A stretch of DNA of 64,000 bases from JANQOH01 sp965201115 (GCA_965201115.1 OZ241745.1:3472001-3536000); one strand, 5' to 3'; counted from the first letter of the stretch, positions 18,153 through 26,851 are shown. Numbers and translations: made by a program. Notes: generated from the sequence alone by a model not told the origin.

Positions 18153-19715
18153 TTACGGTGGTGTTTTGTGTTTCCAGTTCCACGGCATGAGTTCGTGGAT
18201 TCGGTTTGTTTTGTAGTCCTGGATACGATTGAGTGTGTCTGCGATCCATGCTCGTGGGTCGACGCCGTTTAGTTTTGCGGTTTCGATGAGCGTGTATGCG
18301 GTTGCGGCGGTTGCGCCGCCGGCTTCGGAGCCGACGAAGAGCCAGTTTTTGCGTCCGAGGGCGACGCCGCGGATGGCGCGTTCGGCAGTATTGTTGTCGA
18401 GTTCGAGCGTTCCGTTGTCGAGCCATGGGCGCAGGCGGGCCAGTCGCGCGCGTGCATAGCGGATGGCGCCGGCCAGCGGCGTCCTGGCGGGTATGTTCGG
18501 GCTCTGTCGGGCGAGCCATGTTTCGAGGTCGTCGAAGAGGGGCCTGGCCCTGGCCTGGCGGATACGGACGCGCTCTTCGGGCGTTTGCCCGCGAGCTTCG
18601 GCCTCGACGGCGTACAAGGCGGCGATGCGCTCGACGGCTTCCCTGGCGACCGGCGCGCCCCGATTGTGCGCGAGGTCGACGAACTTGCGCCGGACATGGG
18701 CCATGCAGGGGGCTTCGCGGATGCGGCCTGTGCGGTAGAGTTCCGCGAACCCGGCATAGCCGTCGGCGTGCATCCAGCCCTTGAAGCCGGCGAGGTGTCG
18801 GCGCGGATTCTCGCCCTTGCGGTTGGCGCTGAAGCGGTAGCAGGCGGCCGGCGGCGCGGTTCCGCGCCACGGTCGTTCGTCGCGGGCATAGACCCATAGC
18901 CGTGCAGTGCGGGTCTTGCCCCTGGCGCCTTCGCCGCGCGGGGTTTGCAGGCGCACCGTGGTATCGTCGGCGAAGATGGCGCCGCCAGCGCGCACATGGT
19001 TGCCGATCCCGTTGGCGACCGGCTCCAGCAAGGCGGCGCTCTTGCCGACCCATTCGGCCAGTGTCGAGCGGTCGAGGTCGATGCCGTCGCGGGCGAACAT
19101 TTGCGCTTGGCGGTAGAGCGGGAGATGGTCGGCATATTTGCTCACCAGAACATGGGCAAGCAGGCCGGGTCCGGGGCGTCCGCGCTCGATGGGGCGCGGC
19201 GGCAGCGGCGCCTGGCAAAAGCGTGCGCAGGCGCGGCAGACCGTGCGCGGTCTCACGATGCGGTTGACTACGAAACGACCGGGTATGTACTCCAGTTCCT
19301 CGGTGACATCCGCGCCGACGGTCTTGAGCGCGCCGCCGCAGGCCCCGCAGGGGCTTGCGGGTTCCAGCACCGTCTCGCGGCGCGGCAGACGGTCCGGCAA
19401 CGGGCGGCGCTTGCGCCGCGGCGCGCGTGCGGCGGCGGGTTCGGGTTGCGGGGGCGGGCTTGCGGCGCGGACGATCTCTTCGTTCTCCAGCGCCAGTTGC
19501 AACTGCGCCAAGGCTTCCGAGCGCGCCCCGAAACGATGCCGGCGCATCCCCGCCAACTCGTGACGCAACTTCTCAATCAGGATATCGCGCGCCTTCAACG
19601 CCTCCGCGCGCGACCGCAGCGCTTCCTCGCGAGCCTGCAACTCGGCCGCCAGGGACGCCACCATGTCCTTCAGGCGGGCGGGATCGTCGGGGAGAGGCGC
19701 GGCGCGGTCAAGCAT
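18153..19715 (-). CDS. IS66 family transposase TnpC
   Basis: A 520-residue DDE transposase starting at ATG 19715 (MLDRAAPLPDD). In order: a leucine-rich coiled coil (about 15-60), the helix block with MRRHRFGARSEAL, a basic linker, a zinc finger (CGACGGALKTVG...CRACARFC), the catalytic domain with AGGAIFADDTTVRLQ and WMHADGYAGFAELY, and the C-terminal LDNNTAERAIRGVALGRKNW block with the conserved Glu and NTAER signature. Full length with no frameshift, so probably active. About 280 bases upstream, up to the right end of the IS, hold no gene. Confidence 0.95.
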   Translation of the reverse strand: MLDRAAPLPDDPARLKDMVASLAAELQAREEALRSRAEALKARDILIEKLRHELAGMRRHRFGARSEALAQLQLALENEEIVRAASPPPQPEPAAARAPRRKRRPLPDRLPRRETVLEPASPCGACGGALKTVGADVTEELEYIPGRFVVNRIVRPRTVCRACARFCQAPLPPRPIERGRPGPGLLAHVLVSKYADHLPLYRQAQMFARDGIDLDRSTLAEWVGKSAALLEPVANGIGNHVRAGGAIFADDTTVRLQTPRGEGARGKTRTARLWVYARDERPWRGTAPPAACYRFSANRKGENPRRHLAGFKGWMHADGYAGFAELYRTGRIREAPCMAHVRRKFVDLAHNRGAPVAREAVERIAALYAVEAEARGQTPEERVRIRQARARPLFDDLETWLARQSPNIPARTPLAGAIRYARARLARLRPWLDNGTLELDNNTAERAIRGVALGRKNWLFVGSEAGGATAATAYTLIETAKLNGVDPRAWIADTLNRIQDYKTNRIHELMPWNWKHKTPP

Positions 19716-19982
19716 GAACGAACAATACCGACCCCAACCCCACAAGGCAAGCGCAAAATAGGAAATATCGAAAAAATATTTCCTCCCTGTGCCTCCCTCC
19801 CAAACGCTATCCTGCCACCGCAAGCCGCCGCGTTCGAACCGGCCACCGCCAATCGACGCACTCATGCAGCAGCGACAACCGTGCAGGCATCGAAACAAGA
19901 CCCCCATACGAAGCCGACAGCCAAACAAAACGACCCCCGAAATACCGAAACCCATAAACATAACCGACAATGACCAAGCGGG

Positions 19983-19998
19983 ATAACCGGACGCTTAC
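19983..19998 (-). repeat. IS66 right terminal inverted repeat
   Basis: ATAACCGGACGCTTAC, perfect complement of 18122-18137; the same sequence ends the IS66 remnant at 51921-51936. Confidence 0.93.
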
Positions 19999-20444
19999 AT
20001 GCGCCTCCCCGGCTTCGCGCCGAACCTCCGCCAGCGCGGAGACGGCGGCATCGACGGCCGCGGAATCATGGCCGCCCAGCCCGGCGATCATGCCTCGAAA
20101 ATCGCGGTCGCGCAGGTAAAAGGCGGCAAGTTCGCGCTCAACCGATTCCAGGCGTTCGCGAACGCCATGGAACAGGTCCACCGCGCCGCCCTCGGCATTT
20201 TCGTTACCCTCGATCCCGTTGCATCGCCCACCGCGCGCCGCGAAGCCCGCGCCTTGGGCGAAATCGCCGTCCACGCAACGCGCTACCCCCGCATGCAGTT
20301 ATGGTCGATAGCCGACTATTTCGACGGGCGCATGCCCCAACTCCCGCCGATGACCGACCCCCACACCGGCAACCCATTGCGCCAACTCGACCTGTTCCAA
20401 CCCCCCGCCCGCAACCGCACGGACAGCGAACCGGAGAGATAATA

Positions 20445-21612
20445 CCAACGGCTATTGATGTTGACCTTTCTGTGCCCATTTTCGCGTGCCGATGGATGTG
20501 ATTTTCTCCGGCATGGCGATCAGGCGGTTCCAAGCGTCGCAGGCGGCATCGACAATGTCGCCGTAGCTCTCGAAGACGCGGTTGGATAGCCACGTCTGGC
20601 GCAGATACTGCCATATGTTCTCGACCGGGTTGAGTTCGGGCGCGTATGGCGGCAGCAGCAAGGGGCTGATATTGCGCGGCCATTCGAGCGCGTCGGCGGT
20701 GTGCCAGGCAGCGCCGTCGAGCAGGAGAATGGCATGAGCGCCGGGCCGGACGATGCGCGCAATCTCGTCGATGTGGTGTTGCATTGCCTCGGTGTTCGCC
20801 ATGGGCATGACGACCGCGGCGCCGGCGCCGCGCGCCGGGCAGATGGCGCCGAACAGATACGCGCTACCGTAGCGCAGGTCACGCAACTGGCGCGGTCGCG
20901 TGCCCGTGTGCGCCCATTGACGCACCAGCCCGTTCTTTTGGCCGAGCCGCATCTCGTCCTGCCACCATATCTCGAACCCGGTCCCTTCGGGCAGTTCGGC
21001 AACCCGCGCGCTCACGGCTTGGGGGAAGACTTTTTTTATATGCGTCAACGACCTCCGCATCCTGCTTCGGATGCCGCGGACGCGCGCTCATGTGCGAAAA
21101 CCCCAGCTCGTGGAGAAGCCGCGACACCGAGCGCTCATGATACTCCACCCCGAACCGGCGCTCGATCTCCGCCCGCAGGTCAACGCGTCGCCGGGGCGCC
21201 ACGCCGTCGGTCTGCGGATCGGGGCCGGTCTCGACGAGCTCAGCCAGTTCCGCCAACTGCTCCGCGCTCAACCGCCGACGCGCCCCCGGAGCCTTGCGGC
21301 TCGCAAGGCCGTCCGGACCCTCGGCGTTGAAGCGGCGCACCCAGTCCCGAAGCGTTTGACGGCTCATCCCGCCCAACAACGCAGCCTCGGCGCGTGACTT
21401 CCCCTCGTACACCGCCGCAATCGACAAGAGCCGACACGCCTGGGCGCTATCCCCCGCCGCCCGAGCCGCCGCACGAACCCGAACCGCGTCAAAGTCCGTT
21501 CGCAACGCTATCGTCATCGCACTACCCCCTTTGGGTGGCCGAACAAGAACATAACCAAATCATATCGCCGTCAAACAGACAATATTAACGAGTCAACATC
21601 AATAGCCCTTGG
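20445..21612 (-). mobile_element. IS630-family element with TA target duplication
   Basis: About 1,168 bases flanked by TA on both sides (20443-20444 and 21613-21614). The ends are near-perfect inverted repeats: CCAACGGCTATTGATGTTGA on the left, and the complement of CCAAGGGCTATTGATGTTGA on the right. It sits directly after the stop codon of methyltransferase copy 2 and does not break that gene. One transposase in two frames fills it. Confidence 0.88.
20452..21517 (-). CDS. IS630 family transposase in two frames joined at an A7 run
   Basis: The N-terminal frame (21517 to 20879) gives the helix-turn-helix half: MSRQTLRDWVRRFNAEGPDG and EYHERSVSRLLHELGFSHMS. The catalytic half is in another frame (open from about 21060 to 20452): EIWWQDEMRLGQKNG, HAILLLDGAAWHTA and PPYAPELNPVENIWQYLR, giving the D, D and E residues. 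The frames overlap at a run of seven A on the coding strand (21031-21037). Reading through needs a +1 shift, equal to losing one A, so transcript slippage at A7 could make the full protein. Otherwise it is an inactivating indel. Functional state is therefore uncertain. Confidence 0.85.
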
Positions 21613-21615
21613 TAT

Positions 21616-21862
21616 AATGCCAAGGGCCGTCGATATCGACCGTTGCGGCAGGATGCATGGGCCGCTGTCGCGCCGCAGACGCGGATTGCCCGGGACCGCG
21701 GGCGTCCCCGCCCGCACGTCGCAACAGCCGCGAACGCTGGCGGATGGGGCGCGAAGACCGCGCCTCTCCCCGGCAACATCGAGCCCGGCGGAAACGTGCG
21801 GGCGGGGACGCCCGCGCACCCAGGCCCCGCCTTCGGCGGGGTAAGCATTTCGGTACAGACAC
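21616..21862. repeat. Gene-free repeat cluster after the IS630 element
   Basis: Starts with the AATGCCAAGGGCCGTCGATA segment also found after methyltransferase copy 1 (to 21652). A reverse dispersed repeat follows (about 21688-21721, CCCGGGACCGCGGGCGTCCC) and a forward one (about 21789-21862) with CCCCGCCTTCGGCGGGGT and a GTAAGCATTTCGGTACAGAC tail. The two face each other as at 2.1-2.4 kb. No gene seen. Confidence 0.7.
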
Positions 21863-22708
21863 TCAGCGGCCCCCGGTATAATCCGCGCGCCAGCGGGCCT
21901 TGCGTTTTTCCAGGAAAGCGGCGACTCCCTCGCGCCCTTCGGCGGAGGCGCGCGAATCGGCGATGCGCATGGCGGTATCCTCGACCATCGCGTCGTCGAT
22001 GGGGCGGCGCGAGACGGCTGCGACAAGCGCCTTCGCACCGCGCATGGCACCCGGCCCGCAGGCGGCGAACGCGGCGAGAATCGCCGCCCCCGCCTCCTCC
22101 AGCGCCTCGGACGGCGCTACCTCATGCACAAGGCCGATGCGCCGCGCCTCCTCCGCGCCGAAACGCTCGCCGGTAACGAAATAGCGCCGCGCGTTGCGCG
22201 GGCCGATGGCGTCCACGACGAACGGCGCAACGACCGCAGGGATCAGCCCCAGCCGAACCTCGGAAAACGAGAAGACGGCGTCCCGGGCGGCAATGGCGAC
22301 ATCGCAGCACGCGACCAGCCCCGCGCCGCCGCCGAAGGCCGCGCCGCGCACGAGGCACAGGGTGGGCTTGCACAAGCCGTTGAGCCGCCGTACAAGCGCG
22401 CTGAGCGCCCGCGCGTCGGCGGCGTTGCGCGCGCGGTCGTATTCCGCCGCCCGCTTCATCCAGTTCAGGTCCGCGCCGGCGGAGAAGCTCTTTCCCGCGC
22501 CCGTCAGCACGACCGCGCGCACATCGGCGTCGCCCTCGAGTTCCGCGAGCGCGCCGTCCAGCGCGGCGATCGCCGTGTCGTCGAAGGCGTTGTGCGCCGC
22601 CGGGCGGTTCAGGACGACCCGGGCGACTCCGCCCTCCCCGCGCGAAACGAGAACGGGCGGAGCGTCCCCACCGGATCCGGCGCCCGCGGCAATCGGAGAT
22701 GTCGTCAT
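21863..22708 (-). CDS. liuC: Enoyl-CoA hydratase/isomerase, probably methylglutaconyl-CoA hydratase
   Basis: A 281-residue crotonase-fold enzyme. Core motifs are VARVVLNRPAAHNAFDD, AGKSFSAGADLNWMKRAAEY, VRGAAFGGGAGLVACCDVAI (oxyanion hole) and FSEVRLGLIPAVVAPFVVDA. Its neighbour 30 bases upstream encodes the carboxyltransferase subunit of methylcrotonyl-CoA carboxylase, so the natural reaction is hydration of 3-methylglutaconyl-CoA to HMG-CoA in leucine breakdown; ADLNWMK is frequent in this subgroup. The remaining pathway genes (biotin carboxylase subunit, isovaleryl-CoA dehydrogenase, HMG-CoA lyase) are not in the window. The gene ends at the repeat cluster. Confidence 0.85.
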   Translation of the reverse strand: MTTSPIAAGAGSGGDAPPVLVSRGEGGVARVVLNRPAAHNAFDDTAIAALDGALAELEGDADVRAVVLTGAGKSFSAGADLNWMKRAAEYDRARNAADARALSALVRRLNGLCKPTLCLVRGAAFGGGAGLVACCDVAIAARDAVFSFSEVRLGLIPAVVAPFVVDAIGPRNARRYFVTGERFGAEEARRIGLVHEVAPSEALEEAGAAILAAFAACGPGAMRGAKALVAAVSRRPIDDAMVEDTAMRIADSRASAEGREGVAAFLEKRKARWRADYTGGR

Positions 22709-22738
22709 GGAGGCTCCTTTCCGGACGGCTTCGGCCGG

Positions 22739-24346
22739 CTACATGCGGAAGACGCCGAAACGCGGCGCGGGGATCGGCGCGTTGAGCGCGGCGGCGAGGC
22801 CGAGACCGAGAACGCGGCGGGTCTCCGCCGGGTCTATGGTCCCGTCGTCCCAGAGCCGCGCGGCGGCGTAATAGGGGTGGCCCTGGCGTTCGTATTGCTC
22901 GCGGACGGGCCGTTTGAAAGCGTCCTCCCCGGCGGCGGACCACGACTCGCCGCGCGCCTCCATGCCGTCGCGGCGTACCGCGGCAAGCACGGCGGCGGCC
23001 TGTTCGCCGCCCATCACCGAGATGCGCGCATTGGGCCACGTCCACAGAAAGCGCGGCCCGTAGGCGCGCCCGCACATGCCGTAGTTCCCGGCGCCGAACG
23101 ACCCGCCGACGATAACCGTGAGTTTCGGGACCTGCGCGCAGGCGACCGCGCTCACCATCTTGGCGCCGTCGCTTGCGATCCCCCCCGCCTCGTATTTCCG
23201 GCCGACCATGAAGCCGGCGATGTTCTGCAAGAAGATCAGGGGCATGCGCCGCTGGCAGCAAAGTTCTATAAAATGCGCGCCCTTGCGCGCGGATTCGGAG
23301 AAGAGAATCCCGTTATTGGCCAATATCCCCACCGCGCGCCCGTAGAGCCGCGCGAACCCGCAAACCAGGGTCGGGCCGTAGAGCTTCTTGAACTCGTCGA
23401 ACTCGCTGCCATCGACAATGCGCGCAACGATCTCGCGTATCTCGAACGGGCGGCGCACATCGTCGGGGACCAATCCGTAGATCTCCTCGGCGGGATAGAG
23501 AGGCTCCGCGATCTCCCCGACCGGGGCCGACGGCGCCGGCGGGCCGTTGAGATTGGCCGCCAGGCGGCGCGCCGCGGCCAGCGCGCCGATGTCGTCGCGC
23601 GCGAAATGGTCGGCGACGCCGGAAACCCGCGTATGCACGTCGGCGCCGCCGAGCTCCTCGGCGGTCACGCGCTCGCCGGTGGCGGCGCGCACCAGCGGCG
23701 GGCCGCCGAGAAAGATCGTTCCCGTTCCGCTGACGATAATCGCCTCGTCCGACATTGCGGGCACATAGGCGCCGCCCGCCGTGCAACTGCCCATCACCAC
23801 GGCGATTTGCGGGATTCCCTCGGCCGACATGGTGGCCTGATTATAGAATATGCGCCCGAAATGCTCGCGGTCGGGGAACACCTCGTCTTGCGCGGGGAGG
23901 AACGCGCCGCCGGAATCCACCAGATAGATGCAGGGCAGGCGGTTCTCGCGCGCGATCTCTTGGGCGCGGAGATGCTTCTTTACCGTCATGGGGAAATAGG
24001 TTCCGCCCTTGACGGTGGCGTCGTTGGCGACGATTACGCATTCGCGGCCCGAGATGCGGCCGATTCCGGTGACGATCCCCGCCCCCGGCGCGGCGCCGTC
24101 GTACATTTCATGCGCCGCGAGCTGCGACAATTCGAGGAACGGCGAGCCCGGGTCGAGGAGCAGGCGCACGCGTTCGCGCGGCAGGAGCTTGCCGCGCGCG
24201 CGGTGGCGTTCGCGCGCGGCCTCGCCGCCCCCCTCCTTGACGGCGGCGACGCGGGCGCGCAGATCGGCGGCAAGCGCGCGGTTGCGGCTCTCGTTTTCCC
24301 GATATTCGGGCGCGCGCGGGTCGGCCGCGCTGCGCAGCACGGCCAT
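22739..24346 (-). CDS. liuB: Methylcrotonyl-CoA carboxylase, carboxyltransferase (beta) subunit
   Basis: A 535-residue carboxyltransferase that passes CO2 from carboxybiotin to 3-methylcrotonyl-CoA in leucine catabolism. Typical stretches are RGKLLPRERVRLLLDPGSPF, ANDATVKGGTYFPMTVKKHL, IYLVDSGGAFLPAQDEVFPD, GSCTAGGAYVPAMSDEAIIV, EELGGADVHTRVSGVADHFA and PLIFLQNIAGFMVGRKYEAG. YFPMTVKKHLRAQEIA argues for MCC rather than propionyl-CoA carboxylase; geranyl-CoA carboxylase is the main alternative. No biotin carboxylase subunit is adjacent, which is unusual. The start is 5 bases after the ftsB stop, so ftsB-liuB-liuC probably share a transcript. Confidence 0.88.
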   Translation of the reverse strand: MAVLRSAADPRAPEYRENESRNRALAADLRARVAAVKEGGGEAARERHRARGKLLPRERVRLLLDPGSPFLELSQLAAHEMYDGAAPGAGIVTGIGRISGRECVIVANDATVKGGTYFPMTVKKHLRAQEIARENRLPCIYLVDSGGAFLPAQDEVFPDREHFGRIFYNQATMSAEGIPQIAVVMGSCTAGGAYVPAMSDEAIIVSGTGTIFLGGPPLVRAATGERVTAEELGGADVHTRVSGVADHFARDDIGALAAARRLAANLNGPPAPSAPVGEIAEPLYPAEEIYGLVPDDVRRPFEIREIVARIVDGSEFDEFKKLYGPTLVCGFARLYGRAVGILANNGILFSESARKGAHFIELCCQRRMPLIFLQNIAGFMVGRKYEAGGIASDGAKMVSAVACAQVPKLTVIVGGSFGAGNYGMCGRAYGPRFLWTWPNARISVMGGEQAAAVLAAVRRDGMEARGESWSAAGEDAFKRPVREQYERQGHPYYAAARLWDDGTIDPAETRRVLGLGLAAALNAPIPAPRFGVFRM

Positions 24347-24351
24347 GCCCG

Positions 24352-24681
24352 CTATTGCAGCGGGGCGTCGATTACGACGCGGGTGCCCGGCGGCGCGAGA
24401 TTGAGCACGTCCGCCGCGCGCTCCTCAAGCATGTCGGGGTCCAGGCTGTCGGGCCGCAACAGACGCACGCGGCGCTCGAGCGCAATGCGCTCGGCGCGCG
24501 CTTCCGCGACCGCGTCGCGCAAAGTCTCCACGCGCTCGGCGATCCGCACCCAGCCGAGCAGGCCGCGCTCCCCCTGAACCGCGTGATAACCCAGATACAG
24601 CGCCCCGGCGACAATCAGCGCCGGCCCTCCCGCGCGCCGCACGCGCCGCAATACATCGCCCGTCATCGTCCGCGCCTCCAT
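24352..24681 (-). CDS. ftsB: Cell-division protein FtsB (DivIC/septum formation initiator family)
   Basis: A 109-residue bitopic membrane protein: short basic cytoplasmic tail, one membrane helix (about 20-36, PALIVAGALYLGYHAVQG), then a coiled coil (VETLRDAVAEARAERIALERRV) and the PDSLDPDMLEERAADVLNLA end typical of alphaproteobacterial DivIC/FtsB. It would act in the FtsQLB divisome complex. Start 24681 (GAGGG upstream) or 24666 (GGAGG upstream) are both plausible. In relatives ftsB follows eno directly; here four nucleotidyltransferase-HEPN genes separate them. Confidence 0.85.
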   Translation of the reverse strand: MEARTMTGDVLRRVRRAGGPALIVAGALYLGYHAVQGERGLLGWVRIAERVETLRDAVAEARAERIALERRVRLLRPDSLDPDMLEERAADVLNLAPPGTRVVIDAPLQ

Positions 24682-24747
24682 CCCGAATCCCTCGCGCTTC
24701 CGCGCGCCGCAAGCGGCGCCGAGCGGGTCGCGCCCGCGAACGCCAGC

Positions 24748-25800
24748 CTATTCGCGCGCGGCGCCCGTCGCAAGGGGATTCGCGCCTCCGCGCGGCGCGA
24801 GCGCGCGCAGTTCCGCGGCGGCCGCTTCGAGCGCCGCCGCCATCGCCCCGCGTTGCGCAATCGCGGCTTCGACCGTCGTGCTTTCCGTAGCCGCCCCCGG
24901 CGCCGCTTCGGCTTTCCGGAGCGCCTCCGCCGCACCGCCGAATTGCGCGGCCGCCGGCCCGGCAAGGCCGGTTGCGACGTCTCCCAACGCGCCCGCATCC
25001 GCGGCTTCGCGGAGTTCGCCTGCAAGAAGACGCGCCGCGCCGGCGAGCCGCGCGCATGCGCGGCGGACGGCTTTCGGGTCCAAAAAGACGGCGTATCCGG
25101 CTACATGGTCGGCGGCGCTGCCGCCGTTGAGTTCACGAACGGCGTCCCGGAGCCCGGGCCGCGCCGGCGCGAACAAGCCGCCCAGTTCGTTCAGGTTGCG
25201 AGTGCGCGGAAACGTACCGACGATGCGGCCCAGCATCGCCTTGACGAGCATCTCGGCCCCGTCCGCCGAATCGGAAATCGCAAAATCGCAGACGTCCTCG
25301 TCGTTGCCCTCGCCGAGCGGTCCGGGGAGTTCCGCCAAGGCCAGTGCCGCGCGCGCTATGCGGGCCGCCGCCCGCCTGACATATACGCGATACTCTTCTT
25401 CTTCCATTGTCGGCGCCCCCCGCGCTTCGGGCCGGTCCCATGCGCCGGCAATCAGCTTCCCCTCGCGCACAATGGCGCTCGCGACATTGCCCAGGGCGTT
25501 CGCTTTCCGCCGCAATTCGCGCGCCGCGAGCGGCAGAACCGAAACCTTCAGGCCGGGCAGCGCGCCCCCCAGTTCCCGCGCCGCCGCCGCGACGTCGCCG
25601 CGCTGCTCGTCGGCGGCGACGAACGCTATGTCCCAGTCGCTGTCGGGGCGGTGGTCGCCGCGGGCGCGCGAGCCGAAAAGCACCGCCGCGAACAAGCCGG
25701 GCGTGCGCGCGACCGCCGCCGCCGCCGCGCGCCGCAAGCGGGCGGTTTCGACCCCACGTGCCGCCGCATTCCGCCGGCCGGCGGCGTTCGTCGACGTCAT
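24748..25800 (-). CDS. Nucleotidyltransferase-HEPN-like fusion protein, array member 1 (last in operon)
   Basis: A 350-residue protein. Residues about 20-115 are a minimal nucleotidyltransferase: LFGSRARGDHRPDSDWDIAF (42-61) gives GS and the two metal-binding Asp, but the usual third Asp position reads VSVLPL. Residues about 130-215 resemble a HEPN helical bundle (EEYRVYVRRAAARIARAALA, then ADGAEMLVKAMLGRIVGTFP). The substrate-contact motif TH(D/N)L of its paralogues is TRNL here. The last ~110 residues are Ala-rich helices. No RxxxxH RNase motif is seen. ATG 25800 opens MTSTNAAG, matching array member 2. Function is unknown: nucleotide transfer to a small molecule, RNA or protein is inferred only from the fold. 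Confidence 0.75.
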   Translation of the reverse strand: MTSTNAAGRRNAAARGVETARLRRAAAAAVARTPGLFAAVLFGSRARGDHRPDSDWDIAFVAADEQRGDVAAAARELGGALPGLKVSVLPLAARELRRKANALGNVASAIVREGKLIAGAWDRPEARGAPTMEEEEYRVYVRRAAARIARAALALAELPGPLGEGNDEDVCDFAISDSADGAEMLVKAMLGRIVGTFPRTRNLNELGGLFAPARPGLRDAVRELNGGSAADHVAGYAVFLDPKAVRRACARLAGAARLLAGELREAADAGALGDVATGLAGPAAAQFGGAAEALRKAEAAPGAATESTTVEAAIAQRGAMAAALEAAAAELRALAPRGGANPLATGAARE

Positions 25801-25822
25801 GCGGCCCTCTCCCCTCCCCCGT

Positions 25823-26851
25823 TCACGCTCTGCCTTCGCGCGGCGGCGCAAGCGTCCGCAGCGCGAACGCGGCTTTCGCGAATGCCTCCCCCGCCGCGCG
25901 GCGCTGCATAATCGCAGATTCGACGAGCGGGTCGTCAACGGGCGCCTCGGCGGCCGCGTCCGCGCGCACGATGGCCTCCGCCGCCGCGGCGAAACTTCCG
26001 GCCGCGAATTGCGCGAGAACACGGGCCGCTTCGCTCAACGGGCCTGCGTTTGCCGCTTCGGCCAATTCGCCCGTCAGCAGGCGGGCCGCGCCCGCCAAGC
26101 GCGCGCCGGCGCGGCGCATGTCGTCAGGTTCCGGCGCCGGGTCGTATCCGATAGCATGGTCCGCCGCGCTTTCTCCGTCCAGCGCGCAAACCGCGTCGCA
26201 GAGCGCGGGACGCGTTTCGGCGAACGAGTCTCCGAGCGTGCGCAGATTATGCGTCCTCGGAAACGCGCCGACGATGCGGCCGAGCATTGCCTTGACCAAA
26301 AACTCCGCCCCGTCCGCCGAGTCGGCGATCGCGTGCTTGCACAGCGTGGCGTTGGCGCCCGCATACAGCGGGTGGGGAAGATCGGCCAACGCCCGCGCCG
26401 CGCGCTCCAGACGACTGATAGCGTCAGTGACGAACGCGCGATATTCTTCCGCTTCCATTGTCGGCGCCCCCCGCGCTCGGGGCCGGCGCCAGGCGCCGGC
26501 AAGCACTTTTCCATCGCGCACGACGGCGCTCGCGATATTGCCCAAGGCGTTCGCTTTCCGCCGCAGTTCGCGCGCCGCGAGCGGCAAGACCGAGACGTCA
26601 GAACCCGGCAGCGCGCTCCTTAACGCGCGCGCCGCCGCCTTGATTTCCGCGCGATCCCGTCCCGCCGCTACGAGCGCGACGTCCCAATCGCTGTCGGGGC
26701 GGTGGTCGCCGCGGGCGCGCGAGCCGAAAAGCACCGCCGCGAACAAGCCGGGCGTGCGCGCGACCGCCGCCGCCGCCGCCCGCCGCAAGCGGGCGGTTTC
26801 GAACCCCGGCGCCTCCGTATTCCGCCGGCCGGCGGCGCCCGTCGACGTCAT
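25823..26851 (-). CDS. Nucleotidyltransferase-HEPN-like fusion protein, array member 2
   Basis: A 342-residue paralogue of the three neighbours, with the same order: nucleotidyltransferase (LFGSRARGDHRPDSDWDVAL), HEPN-like bundle (YRAFVTDAISRLERAARALA, SADGAEFLVKAMLGRIVGAF) and the substrate-contact motif FPRTHNLRTLGDSF, then an Ala-rich helical tail. It is very close to member 3 across the whole length, including DNA, so these two are probably the youngest duplication. It lies 28 bases after member 3 and 22 before member 1. ATG 26851 gives MTSTGAAG. Confidence 0.75.
   Translation of the reverse strand: MTSTGAAGRRNTEAPGFETARLRRAAAAAVARTPGLFAAVLFGSRARGDHRPDSDWDVALVAAGRDRAEIKAAARALRSALPGSDVSVLPLAARELRRKANALGNIASAVVRDGKVLAGAWRRPRARGAPTMEAEEYRAFVTDAISRLERAARALADLPHPLYAGANATLCKHAIADSADGAEFLVKAMLGRIVGAFPRTHNLRTLGDSFAETRPALCDAVCALDGESAADHAIGYDPAPEPDDMRRAGARLAGAARLLTGELAEAANAGPLSEAARVLAQFAAGSFAAAAEAIVRADAAAEAPVDDPLVESAIMQRRAAGEAFAKAAFALRTLAPPREGRA

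Larger units (their letters stand above)
18122..19998 (-). mobile_element. Intact IS66-family element (tnpC-only type), 1,877 bp
   Basis: Bounded by perfect 16-base inverted repeats and by an 8-base target duplication (ATGCGCCT at 18114-18121 and 19999-20006), the size typical of IS66. It holds one transposase gene on the minus strand and no tnpA/tnpB, like the ISBst12-type subgroup. It interrupts the second methyltransferase-nuclease gene. Exact repeats and duplication suggest a recent insertion. A decayed relative lies at 51350-51936 with the same terminal repeat. Confidence 0.95.
17046..20442 (+). pseudogene. DNA methyltransferase-nuclease copy 2, split by an IS66-type element
   Basis: Joining 17046-18121 to 20007-20442 (removing the IS and one 8-base target copy) restores a 503-codon frame, homologous end to end with copy 1. 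N-terminal DPPF, SAM-binding DPFCGCGTTIEAAHR and the C-terminal RGDGGIDGRG...AQVKGGK nuclease are all present. The central part (IVWNYGTPSGGRVGG through to the segment before LGYPTQKPLA) is unlike copy 1, pointing to a different target sequence. As it stands, translation stops within the IS after ...AVMRL, giving a methyltransferase without its nuclease domain (359 residues), which may still be made. Flanking parts are close to copy 1 at the DNA level. Confidence 0.88.

Noticed and set aside
18945..19973. Plus-strand frame of 342 codons inside the IS66 element
   Set aside because: Antisense to the transposase and lacks any IS66 accessory (TnpA/TnpB) features.
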